Below are positions 1 to 6,593 of a DNA stretch of 64,000 nucleotides, in pieces (positions within the stretch are counted from its first letter, which is position 1; each line of letters opens with the position of its first letter). Below the pieces are notes generated by a model. The model worked only from the letters and a program-made list of their open reading frames with translations, ran no database searches and was not told the DNA's origin. The DNA lies in NCBI GenBank assembly GCA_903907995.1, contig CAIVQH010000040.1:41207-105206 (forward strand), given 5' to 3'. The translations under genes were made by a program, and so were the position numbers. The DNA comes from an uncultured Verrucomicrobiota bacterium. Its GTDB lineage: Bacteria > Verrucomicrobiota > Verrucomicrobiia > Limisphaerales > UBA9464.

Positions 1-72
1 CGTGCGCGTCCGAGCATTCCACCCCGTGCCGATTGAAAATCGGCGATACAGCAGGTTGCAAACCTGCGCTAC
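1..72. repeat. Family A palindrome-stack repeat (partial, cut by window edge)
   Basis: Two adjacent 17-bp hairpins, GCCGATTGAAAATCGGC (28-44) and GCAGGTTGCAAACCTGC (51-67), are separated by GATACA. Each has 7-bp arms and a 3-base loop. The whole stretch, with its upstream 'gagcattccacccc' flank, reappears in reverse complement near 37940-38005. A relative lies at 4797-4919. Only half of the element is inside the window. Bases 73-151 carry no recognisable feature. Confidence 0.85.
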
Positions 73-151
73 CTGCTTTGCGTCCCACCGGATTTGGCCA
101 TGAAATTGGCGCTGGCGCGGGGAGGGAGAATTCGGTCTGTTGCCGAGCGTG

Positions 152-547
152 ATGAAGCGGATCGGATGCTTGGTTTTGGGCCTGTGCGGGCTGCTGTTGA
201 CCGCCTGCTTCGCGGGTGAGGCCCCCGTCACTCCTGCAACGACGAATTCCCCGGCGACGACCAAACCGTTGGAGTTGCCGGTCTTTGGCGAAGCCGGCCC
301 GGGCAAGATCAGGGTCAAAGTGACTGGGGAAGTACATCGCCCCGGGATCTACTATTTAAAAGACAGCGCGGTGATCGCCGATGCGCTGGACGCGGCCCTA
401 GGTAAGGCAGAGTTTTTCAATTGGCGCTCTTCCAGCCTGCATCGGCCCACAGTGCCAGTAGAGCAATGGATTCGGCTGGGGAAAAAGGAAGCAAGCCTAC
501 CACTCAAGGACGGCGATTGGCTATCTCTGGACCACCCGGCGGACTGA
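152..547 (+). CDS. SLBB-domain lipoprotein, tandem copy 1
   Basis: 131 aa. A lipoprotein leader with lipobox LLTAC ends near residue 20, followed by a Thr/Pro-rich linker and a single SLBB-like beta-grasp module (KVTGEVHRPGIYYL, then DALDAA). Its C-terminus ends in a LKDGDWL strand typical of SLBB folds. SLBB modules in other bacteria bind soluble ligands or sit in polysaccharide export proteins (Wza type), but no export domain is present here, so the role is unknown. The ATG at 152 is preferred to the alternative start at 140 because it places MKR directly before the hydrophobic leader. The next gene is a paralogue 16 bases downstream, sharing the VFG..GPGKIRV motif, which points to a local duplication and probably one transcript. 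Confidence 0.75.
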   Translation: MKRIGCLVLGLCGLLLTACFAGEAPVTPATTNSPATTKPLELPVFGEAGPGKIRVKVTGEVHRPGIYYLKDSAVIADALDAALGKAEFFNWRSSSLHRPTVPVEQWIRLGKKEASLPLKDGDWLSLDHPAD

Positions 548-563
548 GCATTTTCCAATCCTT

Positions 564-980
564 ATGAACCGAACCGCCTGTTTATGGTGTGGTCTGTGCG
601 GACTGCTTCTGACCGGCTGCATTTCAGGTAAGGAACCTTCGAATTTCGCCCAATCCTTCCAACAGACCGGGTGGGAGCCTGCGCCAAAAACCGCTTGGGC
701 ATCTACGGAACAGCCGTCGAGGTGGCCGGTCTTTGGCGATCCGGGACCCGGAAAGATTCGTGTCACAGTGAGCGGCGAGGTAAGGCGTGCCGGAATCTTT
801 TATCTGAACGATGGTGCGCTGATCTCCCATGCGCTCGAAGCTGCGGGCACGAATGAGTTTTCCGGGTCCACCCTGACTTGGTCCAGAACAGCCCAGGCCA
901 ATGAGGCAATTGAAATACTAGAAAAGGACATCAAGAAGCCGCTCAAGGATGGCGACTCGCTCTTGGTATCGAGGGAATGA
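564..980 (+). CDS. SLBB-domain lipoprotein, tandem copy 2
   Basis: 138 aa paralogue of the preceding gene. It has a lipoprotein leader with lipobox LLTGC around residue 19, a spacer of about 40 residues, then VFGDPGPGKIRV followed by VSGEVRRAGIFYL and a terminal LKDGDSLLV strand. The two proteins align over the whole SLBB module and diverge in the linker, as expected of an old tandem duplication. It is predicted to be anchored to a membrane on the periplasmic face. Neither copy has neighbours for polysaccharide export, so assigning it to exopolysaccharide secretion would be speculation. The gene is followed by 25 bases and then a 17-bp repeat that also occurs at the thyA 3' end. Confidence 0.75.
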   Translation: MNRTACLWCGLCGLLLTGCISGKEPSNFAQSFQQTGWEPAPKTAWASTEQPSRWPVFGDPGPGKIRVTVSGEVRRAGIFYLNDGALISHALEAAGTNEFSGSTLTWSRTAQANEAIEILEKDIKKPLKDGDSLLVSRE

Positions 981-1005
981 TTTGAGAACGGCCCACGAGA
1001 CACAC

Positions 1006-1022
1006 CTCACACCGCCACCGGG
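1006..1022. repeat. 17-bp direct repeat, left copy (CTCACACCGCCACCGGG)
   Basis: Exact match to 1526-1542, which covers the last codons and stop of thyA. The two copies bracket the cREC gene. They resemble attachment sites or a duplication scar. Confidence 0.7.
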
Positions 1023-1049
1023 AATTTCATCGCGTGCGCCACTTGAGAA

Positions 1050-1514
1050 TCAGCCGTGAGACAGTGAAGGCACCAACGCTTTTGCTTTGGGCAACCAGGA
1101 GGACGCGATCCATCCCGGCGTAAGCGGGGGAACGATGTAGACATCCCAGCCGGAGTGGCGCAGGGAATTGTGCATGGACCACCGCCGCTCGTGATTGCTG
1201 GTGTGCAGGATCACCGGGCATTGCGGCGGGAAGCGGCTTAGCAGGTCCGCGACCTCCAAACCGGTTCCGGGGTCTTCAGTCTTGCCGGGCATGGGATTCA
1301 AGTCGTGATCGAGCGAAATGAGACCGGCCTGTGACAACAGGGCCGGGCATTCGGCGAGCATGGTCGGGGCGTCGTTCCAGATCCTTACCGTCACCGCGGG
1401 GTTCAGCTGCCCAATCGCGGCGGTGAATTCGCGGATTCGCTCCTCCGAATCTTCCAGGATCAGGATAAGACGCCGGTCGCCTGAGGAATCACGAGGCGGC
1501 GCGGGTGCGGGCAT
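1050..1514 (-). CDS. Cyclic-phosphate processing receiver-like (cREC) protein
   Basis: 154 aa, one domain. The order LILILEDSEERIREF, LISLDHDLNP, GTGLEVADLL, PVILHTSNHERR and GWDVYIVPP matches the cREC_REC family, a receiver-like fold that keeps acidic residues after strand 1 and a conserved D-H-D after strand 3. Comparative-genomic work by others has tied the family to cyclic phosphate processing, but its reaction is not established. The ATG at 1514 lies 12 bases after the thyA stop, so it is probably translated from the thyA transcript. The gene sits exactly between two 17-bp direct repeats, one of which is the thyA 3' end. That suggests it arrived as a small insertion. No phosphatase, ligase or kinase partner is visible beside it. 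Confidence 0.7.
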   Translation of the reverse strand: MPAPAPPRDSSGDRRLILILEDSEERIREFTAAIGQLNPAVTVRIWNDAPTMLAECPALLSQAGLISLDHDLNPMPGKTEDPGTGLEVADLLSRFPPQCPVILHTSNHERRWSMHNSLRHSGWDVYIVPPLTPGWIASSWLPKAKALVPSLSHG

Positions 1515-1525
1515 GGTGGCCTTTG

Positions 1526-1542
1526 CTCACACCGCCACCGGG
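1526..1542. repeat. 17-bp direct repeat, right copy, overlapping the thyA stop
   Basis: CTCACACCGCCACCGGG. On the minus strand it encodes the last residues and TGA of thyA. It is identical to 1006-1022, so recombination between the copies would remove the cREC gene and leave thyA intact. Confidence 0.7.
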
Positions 1543-2324
1543 GCCTTGATGGCCGGGTGCGGATCGTAGCCGACCAGTTCGAAATCCTCGTACTGGAAGT
1601 CATGGATGTCCTTCACCGCCGGGTTGATCTTCATCGTCGGCAGCGGGCGCGGTTCGCGGCTGAGCTGCAGCTTCACCTGCTCGACGTGGTTCGCGTAGAT
1701 GTGGACGTCGCCGAAGGTGTGGACGAAATCGCCCGGCTTCAGGCCCGTGACCTGCGCGACCATGAGCGTGAGCAGCGCGTAGCTGGCGATGTTGAAGGGC
1801 ACGCCGAGAAACAGGTCCGCGCTGCGCTGGTAGAGCTGGCAGCTCAGTTCGCCATCGCTCACGTAGAACTGGAACAGCGTGTGGCACGGCGGCAGCGCCA
1901 TGCCCTCGACCTCGCCCGGATTCCACGCGCTCACGAGGAGGCGGCGCGAATCGGGATTCTTGCGGATCATCGCAATGACGTTGTCGAGCTGGTGCAGGCT
2001 GCGGCCGTCGGCGGTGCGCCAGTCGCACCATTGCGCGCCGTACACCCGGCCGAGATCGCCGGTCTCCTTGTCGGCCCATTCGTTCCAGATGGTCACGCCG
2101 CGATCCTGCAGCCAGCGCACGTTGGTGTCGCCGCGGATGAACCACAGCAGCTCGTAGAGGATGGACTTGAGGTGGACCTTCTTGGTCGTCACCAGCGGGA
2201 AGCCGTCGGCGAGGCGGTAGCGCGTCTGCGCGCCGAAGAGGGAGTAGGTGCCGGTGCCCGTGCGGTCGGGCTTGAACTTGCCGTGTTCGAGCACGTGGCG
2301 GAGCAGATCGAGATAGGGGCGCAT
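1527..2324 (-). CDS. thyA: Thymidylate synthase
   Basis: 265 aa, against about 264 in the E. coli enzyme. It converts dUMP and methylene-tetrahydrofolate to dTMP and dihydrofolate in the cytoplasm. Visible signatures are [12 protein letters not shown] near the N-terminus, the active-site cysteine in [12 protein letters not shown], the dUMP-contacting [12 protein letters not shown] and the C-terminal [13 protein letters not shown]. The ATG at 2324 gives the normal family start (MRPYLDLL). cREC follows at a 12-base spacing. The 3' end carries the 17-bp repeat described separately. No folA is adjacent. Confidence 0.97.
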   Translation of the reverse strand: MRPYLDLLRHVLEHGKFKPDRTGTGTYSLFGAQTRYRLADGFPLVTTKKVHLKSILYELLWFIRGDTNVRWLQDRGVTIWNEWADKETGDLGRVYGAQWCDWRTADGRSLHQLDNVIAMIRKNPDSRRLLVSAWNPGEVEGMALPPCHTLFQFYVSDGELSCQLYQRSADLFLGVPFNIASYALLTLMVAQVTGLKPGDFVHTFGDVHIYANHVEQVKLQLSREPRPLPTMKINPAVKDIHDFQYEDFELVGYDPHPAIKAPVAV

Positions 2325-2409
2325 CGGCGGCGATGAGGTTCGGCGTTTCGCGGTTCAGGTTCAAGGGATGAACAACGAAGGGACGAAGAAAGGGCGTATC
2401 TTTTCGCCG

Positions 2410-2620
2410 TGGTTGGCCTCGGGCAATGGGAGCGCGGGCGGAGTCGGGTAGCCGTTCACCCTCACCCCGGCCCTCTCCCGCTGGGAGAGGGAGAATCGTC
2501 GTCCATCGCTCGGCAAAGGCAGGCGCGGGATTGGCCGGGAAGCTGCCAGTCAGCCAGTGGCCTTCCTGGCGGTTTCCTCTCCCAGCGGGAGAGGATCAAG
2601 GTGAGGGAGAACGGCCCGCA
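2410..2620. repeat. Family B dispersed repeat with inverted CTCTCCCGC ends (copy 1)
   Basis: A roughly 210-bp element. An internal arm ending CTCTCCCGCTGGGAGAG (left) is mirrored by CTCTCCCAGCGGGAGAG (right), both next to a CCCTCAC/GTGAGGG motif. Nearly the same sequence lies in the opposite orientation at 55388-55604. It fills most of the 450-base gap between thyA and the next gene. The short open frames inside it are not supported as genes. Confidence 0.8.
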
Positions 2621-2774
2621 TTCACCCGCCCGCCAACTGATCGCCGGCCTTCGTTTTATCGGCGGGCGGCCCGGCGCGGTCGCGGAAGCCGGACAGCCAG
2701 AGCGGGTTCCGTGAGGCGTCGCGAACGGGGCGTTTTGCTTTGCCAAAAGGCCGCATTTGCGCTTCAGTAACTAC

Positions 2775-3476
2775 ATGCCCCCGGAAGCCGAATCTGCAGG
2801 ATTCAAGGTTCTCGCCATGGATGACGTCTGCTACGGGCCGGTGGACATCGCCGCCCTGGTTCAATGGGCCAAGGACGAGCGGGTCGTGGCCGACAGCTGG
2901 ATCCTCTGCCTCACCGACCAGCGCTGGCTGCCCGCGGCGCATCTGCCGCAGCTGCGCGAGGTGTTCGGCAACGGAGCGGACCCGGCGGAGGAAACTCCTG
3001 GCGACGCCAAATCGATGGTGCGGCCCGGTTCGCTCCGGCGCATGCGCGTGCTGTCGGATCTCACGGACGAGCAGCTGACCCGCTTTGCCGAGATCGGCGA
3101 GGTGGTCCGTTTCCCGGCGTTCACGCCGGTCATGAAGGTGGGTGCGACCGGTGACTCGATGTTCCTCGTGCTCGATGGCCAGGTCCGGCTGCGCATCATG
3201 GTGAAGGATCACGAGATCCTGATTGCGATCCACGATATCGGCGGCGTCTTCGGCCAGATTTCCCTCTTCGACGGCGGCCCCCGGATCACCGACGCCATCA
3301 CTGACGCGCCCACCGTGCTCTTCCGGGTCACAGCGGCGAACTTCCGCCGGCTCTGCCAGAAACGGCCGGACATCGGCTCGGTCGTGCTGCACGCGCTGGG
3401 GCGCACGCTCGCCATGAGCATCCGCAGTGACGACAAGCATCTGGCCGAGATGGTCGCGATGCACGCCAACACGTGA
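2775..3476 (+). CDS. GYF_2-like plus cyclic nucleotide-binding domain protein
   Basis: 233 aa from the ATG at 2775; a TTG at 2757 is the alternative. Residues about 10-55 (VLAMDDVCYGPVDIAALVQWA, then a W-containing segment) resemble a GYF_2-type module that begins with a 'GP' turn. Residues about 85-215 form a cNMP-binding domain (LSDLTDEQLTRFAEIGEVV, DSMFLVLDGQVRL, FGQISLFDGGPR). The phosphate-binding cassette keeps the F-G-x-I/E-S-L-F pattern, although the usual RTA stretch reads RITDA, so cAMP or cGMP binding is uncertain. No DNA-binding winged helix follows, so it is not a CRP/FNR activator. It is probably a cytoplasmic signalling adaptor. It stands alone, after a family B repeat and before a heptamer-rich repeat. 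Confidence 0.7.
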   Translation: MPPEAESAGFKVLAMDDVCYGPVDIAALVQWAKDERVVADSWILCLTDQRWLPAAHLPQLREVFGNGADPAEETPGDAKSMVRPGSLRRMRVLSDLTDEQLTRFAEIGEVVRFPAFTPVMKVGATGDSMFLVLDGQVRLRIMVKDHEILIAIHDIGGVFGQISLFDGGPRITDAITDAPTVLFRVTAANFRRLCQKRPDIGSVVLHALGRTLAMSIRSDDKHLAEMVAMHANT

Positions 3477-3478
3477 AG

Positions 3479-3616
3479 AAGGTCCCGGGTCCCGGGTCCA
3501 AGGTCCCGCGTCCAAAGTCCTAGGGCTCCACACGGGACTCGGGACTTCGGAACCGGGACCCGGGACCCGGCCGACCGGCAGACTTTGGACTTTGGACCCG
3601 GGACCCGCGACCCTAG
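3479..3616. repeat. GGGTCCC/GGGACCC-rich low-complexity inverted repeat
   Basis: Repeats of GGTCCC(G/A)GGTCC type on the left half are mirrored by GGACTTTGGACTTTGGACCC and GGGACCC units on the right half, forming one large imperfect hairpin between two genes. No gene is seen in it. It may act as a transcription barrier or be a selfish repeat. Confidence 0.7.
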
Positions 3617-3625
3617 TCTTCCCCC

Positions 3626-4759
3626 ATGACAGCTTCGGCCACGCCGGTCACCACGACCGATCCGATCAATGCGCGCATCCTCGCGGTGAGCGAGGACCAG
3701 ATTCAGGGCTTTCTCCGCGATCCGCTCGGGGAAATCGCCCGGCGGGCCGACCTGCCCACCGACACGGTGATCGGGCACATCCGCGCCATGCTCACCGCCG
3801 GCACCATCCGGCGCGTGCGGCAGACGCTGCTGGCCACGAACCTCGCCGATGGCGCTCTCTGCGCCTGGCAATTGCCGGTGGAACGCACCGATGCGGCGTT
3901 CGACTTCATGTCGCAGCAGGATCCCTTCAGCGGGCATGTGGTGGTGCGCTCGACGGATGCCGCCACGCCCGGGTCGAACTACCGCCTGTGGACCACGCTG
4001 AAAGTGCCGCAGGGCTATTCGCTGGCGAAGCACGCGGAGCTGCTGCTGAAAAAGGTCGGCGGCGAGAAGTTCCGCCTGATGCCGGCCAAGAAGCTCTTCG
4101 CCCTCGGCGTCGGGCATGTGCGCCGGCGCGGCATGGAGCCGGGCAGCCGCGCGGACGAACTGGCCGATGTCCTCGATGTGCAGGTCGCGCAGCTCACCGA
4201 CGCCGAATGGCGCGTGCTGACGGCGCTCAAGCGCGAGTTCCGCCCCGAGGAGCTGCACGCGGACCTGTGGGCCGCCCGGGCGACCGAGGCCGGCGTGTCG
4301 TTCGCGGAATTCTGCCGCGTCGCCGAGGATCTCAATGCGCGCAAGATCATCGGGCGCTTCAGCACCTTCCTCGAGCACGTGAAGACGCTCAGCACGGGCG
4401 AAAAGGTCACCAAGTTCAACGCGCTCTTCCACTGGGCCGTGCCGCCCGGCCGTGAGCTGGATGCGGGCCGCGAGGTCGGCCGCCACCACATCATGACGCA
4501 CGCCTACTGGCGCGAGGGCGGGCCGGAGTTTCGCAACGTGAACGTGATGGGCGTGGCGCACGGCACCGACCGCGAGGTGGTGCTGGCGCACAAGGCGGCG
4601 ATCGACCGGCACCTGGAGGAGGCGGGGATGCCCATCAGCTACACGAACGTCTTCTGGGGCGGGCGCAGCGAGATCAAGCCGAGCGAGATCAGCCCCTTCG
4701 CCTACCGCGACTGGTGCGTGTCGCAGGGCGTGGACCCGGAGACGATGCGGGCGAGATAG
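3626..4759 (+). CDS. Two-module Lrp/AsnC-like protein, AhbA/AhbB-type
   Basis: 377 aa. An N-terminal winged helix (PLGEIARRADLPTDTVIGHI, then AGTIRRVRQ) is followed by a first alpha-beta (RAM-like) module. A second winged helix (LTDAEWRVLTALKREF) leads to a second module containing FNALFHWAVPP, RELDAGREVG, HAYWREGGPEF and NVMGVAHGTDREVV. The last block resembles the siroheme decarboxylase family (AhbA/AhbB, NirD/L/G/H), where two such units form the enzyme, here fused in one chain. No other haem-synthesis genes are adjacent, so it could equally be a regulator descended from that family. It ends just before a family A repeat and is probably transcribed alone. Confidence 0.6.
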   Translation: MTASATPVTTTDPINARILAVSEDQIQGFLRDPLGEIARRADLPTDTVIGHIRAMLTAGTIRRVRQTLLATNLADGALCAWQLPVERTDAAFDFMSQQDPFSGHVVVRSTDAATPGSNYRLWTTLKVPQGYSLAKHAELLLKKVGGEKFRLMPAKKLFALGVGHVRRRGMEPGSRADELADVLDVQVAQLTDAEWRVLTALKREFRPEELHADLWAARATEAGVSFAEFCRVAEDLNARKIIGRFSTFLEHVKTLSTGEKVTKFNALFHWAVPPGRELDAGREVGRHHIMTHAYWREGGPEFRNVNVMGVAHGTDREVVLAHKAAIDRHLEEAGMPISYTNVFWGGRSEIKPSEISPFAYRDWCVSQGVDPETMRAR

Positions 4760-4790
4760 TTGCGAGTTGCGAGCGACGGGCCGGGCCGGG

Positions 4791-4926
4791 CGTAGCGCAG
4801 AATTGCATTCTGCTGTATCGCGGATTTGCCATCCGCATCGGCAACGTTGCCCCGAGCGCGGGATCGGTTCCGACGCCCTGCCGAGTGCAACTCGGCGATG
4901 CGGCAGAAGGCAATTCTGCGCTACTG
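4791..4926. repeat. Family A palindrome-stack repeat, complete copy
   Basis: Four 17-bp hairpins: GCAGAATTGCATTCTGC (4797-4813), GCGGATTTGCCATCCGC (4820-4836), GCCGAGTGCAACTCGGC (4880-4896) and GCAGAAGGCAATTCTGC (4903-4919). The outer pairs are joined by TGTATC and GATGCG spacers and flanked by GTAGC/GCTAC. The arms differ in sequence from other copies while the fold is conserved, as expected of a structure-selected repeat. Confidence 0.85.
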
Positions 4927-5003
4927 GCACCGGCTTCCCGCTCGCGTCAATTCCCCGATGGCGATGATTGCGGACGGCGGCGGAGCGGGGTCTAATCGCT
5001 CGC

Positions 5004-5819
5004 GTGGATACGGTAGTCGTTTCTTCTACGTCCCTCTACACGTCCGCCGTCCGCCAGTTCCGGCTGGTGATCGCGGCGGTGCGCGGCCTCACGGCGTTCA
5101 CGCTCATCACCTTCGGCACGCTGTACACCAAGGTGGGCCGGTCCCAGCAGGTCATCCGGCCGCTCGTCCATGACCAGGTTTACCGCGCCGGGGTGAAGCT
5201 GCTGCCGATCGTCTGCTTTCTGGGGCTGGCCCTGGGCATGGTGCTGGTCGGCCAGATCGTCTCGATGCTTCAGCAGGTGGGCGCGGAGAAGTTCATCGGC
5301 CAGCTGCTGGTCACGGTCGTCATCCGCGAGCTGGCGCCGCTCGTGGCGGGGCTGGTGGTGCTGGCGCGCGTGGGCACGGCCTCCGTGATCGAACTTGGCA
5401 CGGCCCGGGCGCTCGGTGAAATCGAGGCATTGGAGGCCCTCGGGATCGACCCGATCCACTATCTGGTGGTGCCCCGGGTCATCGGCTTCACGGTCGCGGT
5501 GTCGGGGCTCACCGTTTATTTTCTGCTGCTGGCGCTGGCCAGCGGGTATGCGTTCGCGTTTGTGCGCGGGCTGCCGCTGTCGCTGCAGGAGTACTTCGAC
5601 CACATCGCGGCCGCGCTGACGCTGGCGGACTTCCCCCTGCTCGCGATCAAGACGGCGCTGTTCGGGGCCATGACCGGCCTGGTGATCTGCTACCAGGGGC
5701 TGGCGCAGCCGCTGCGGCTGGAGGACATCGGCGGGGCGACGACCCGCACCGTGGCCATGTGCGTGGTCGGGTGCCTGTGCCTCGACGCGCTGTTCGTCCC
5801 AATCTATCTGCTCGTGTGA
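5004..5819 (+). CDS. mlaE: MlaE-family ABC transporter permease
   Basis: 271 aa from the GTG at 5004, which has a GGAGCGGGG stretch upstream. It is the integral inner-membrane subunit of the Mla/MCE phospholipid trafficking system. Hydrophobic segments cover VKLLPIVCFLGLALGMVLVGQIV, LAPLVAGLVVLARVGTASV, VIGFTVAVSGLTVYFLLLALA, an internal segment around FPLLAIKTALFGAMTGLVI and the C-terminal VAMCVVGCLCLDALFVPIYLLV. The conserved MlaE loop (ARALGEIEALEALGIDPI) is present. Its stop overlaps the GTG start of mlaF (GTGA), giving translational coupling. A family A repeat directly precedes it, so the promoter must lie in or just after that repeat. Confidence 0.92.
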   Translation: MDTVVVSSTSLYTSAVRQFRLVIAAVRGLTAFTLITFGTLYTKVGRSQQVIRPLVHDQVYRAGVKLLPIVCFLGLALGMVLVGQIVSMLQQVGAEKFIGQLLVTVVIRELAPLVAGLVVLARVGTASVIELGTARALGEIEALEALGIDPIHYLVVPRVIGFTVAVSGLTVYFLLLALASGYAFAFVRGLPLSLQEYFDHIAAALTLADFPLLAIKTALFGAMTGLVICYQGLAQPLRLEDIGGATTRTVAMCVVGCLCLDALFVPIYLLV

Positions 5820-6586
5820 ACGCGCCCGTCGTCATCGAGATGGAAGGCGTCGCGGTGGTCAGCCCGCGCAATCCGGAGCTGCCGCTCCTGGAGCCGGTGG
5901 ACTGGCGCGTGGAGGAGGGCGAGTGCTGGGTCGTGGCTGGCCTGCATGGCTCGGGGAAGACGTCGCTGCTGCACACCGCCGCCGGCCTGCAGACCGTCCC
6001 GCGCGGGCAGCTGCGGGTGTTTGGCGAGCCGGTGCCGCTCGCGGCCGGTGAGGCGCTGACGCTGCTGCGCCGGCGCGTGGGCGTCGTGTTTGAGGGGGAG
6101 GGGCGCCTGTTCCCGACGCTGACCGTCCTGGAAAACGTGGTGCTGCCGCTGCGGTACCACCTCGACCTGAGCCTGGCCGCCGCCGCGGCCGAGGTCGCCC
6201 CGCTGATGGCCGAGTTCCACCTCGACCGCCTCGCCAGCTTTTTTCCCGGCCGCATCGGCCACGCCTGGACCCGGCGGGTGGCCCTGGCCCGGGCGCTTGC
6301 GCTGCGGCCCGCCCTGCTGCTGCTGGACAACCCGATGGAGGGCCTTGATCCCACGCATCTCCGCTGGTGGCGCGACTTTCTGGGCGCGCTGCACCGGGGA
6401 CACGCCTGGCTGCACGGCCAGCCCCAGACGCTCGTGATCACGACCGACGACCTGCGGCCCCTCCTGAACGTGGGCGATCACTTCGCCCTCAGCGCCGGCC
6501 ACCAGTGGCGGATCATCGGCGACCGCGCCGAGGTGCTCGCCAGCACCCAGCGCGACGTGCGCGAACTTCTCGGCGAAAGCGAATGA
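5816..6586 (+). CDS. mlaF: MlaF-like ABC ATPase with degenerate catalytic motifs
   Basis: 256 aa. The GTG at 5816 overlaps the mlaE stop. Position and overall fold are those of MlaF, which powers lipid movement with MlaE and MlaD. The P-loop is normal (GLHGSGKTSLL, about residue 41). The other hallmarks are changed. The Q-loop reads VVFEGEGRLF (Glu for Gln). The LSGGQ signature reads GHAWTRR before VALARALAL. Walker B reads ALLLLDNPMEGLDP, with Asn where the catalytic Glu belongs. The H-loop region reads LVITTDDL, with Thr for His. ATP binding is therefore likely but hydrolysis is doubtful. The alternative is a lineage-specific chemistry. The frame is intact and starts cleanly, so it is not an obvious pseudogene. 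Confidence 0.85.
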   Translation: MNAPVVIEMEGVAVVSPRNPELPLLEPVDWRVEEGECWVVAGLHGSGKTSLLHTAAGLQTVPRGQLRVFGEPVPLAAGEALTLLRRRVGVVFEGEGRLFPTLTVLENVVLPLRYHLDLSLAAAAAEVAPLMAEFHLDRLASFFPGRIGHAWTRRVALARALALRPALLLLDNPMEGLDPTHLRWWRDFLGALHRGHAWLHGQPQTLVITTDDLRPLLNVGDHFALSAGHQWRIIGDRAEVLASTQRDVRELLGESE

Positions 6587-6593
6587 CACTTTT

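Noticed and set aside
2409..2770. Short open frames (about 100 residues) before the cNMP-binding gene
   Set aside because: They lie within the family B repeat, which also occurs inverted at 55.4 kb.
4791..4926. Hairpin series considered as a tRNA or riboswitch
   Set aside because: No cloverleaf, anticodon or CCA is seen, and copies recur between unrelated genes in both orientations.
3209..4930. Minus-strand frame of 573 residues over the cNMP and AhbA/B-like genes
   Set aside because: It spans two real genes and a repeat, and its translation is low-complexity.
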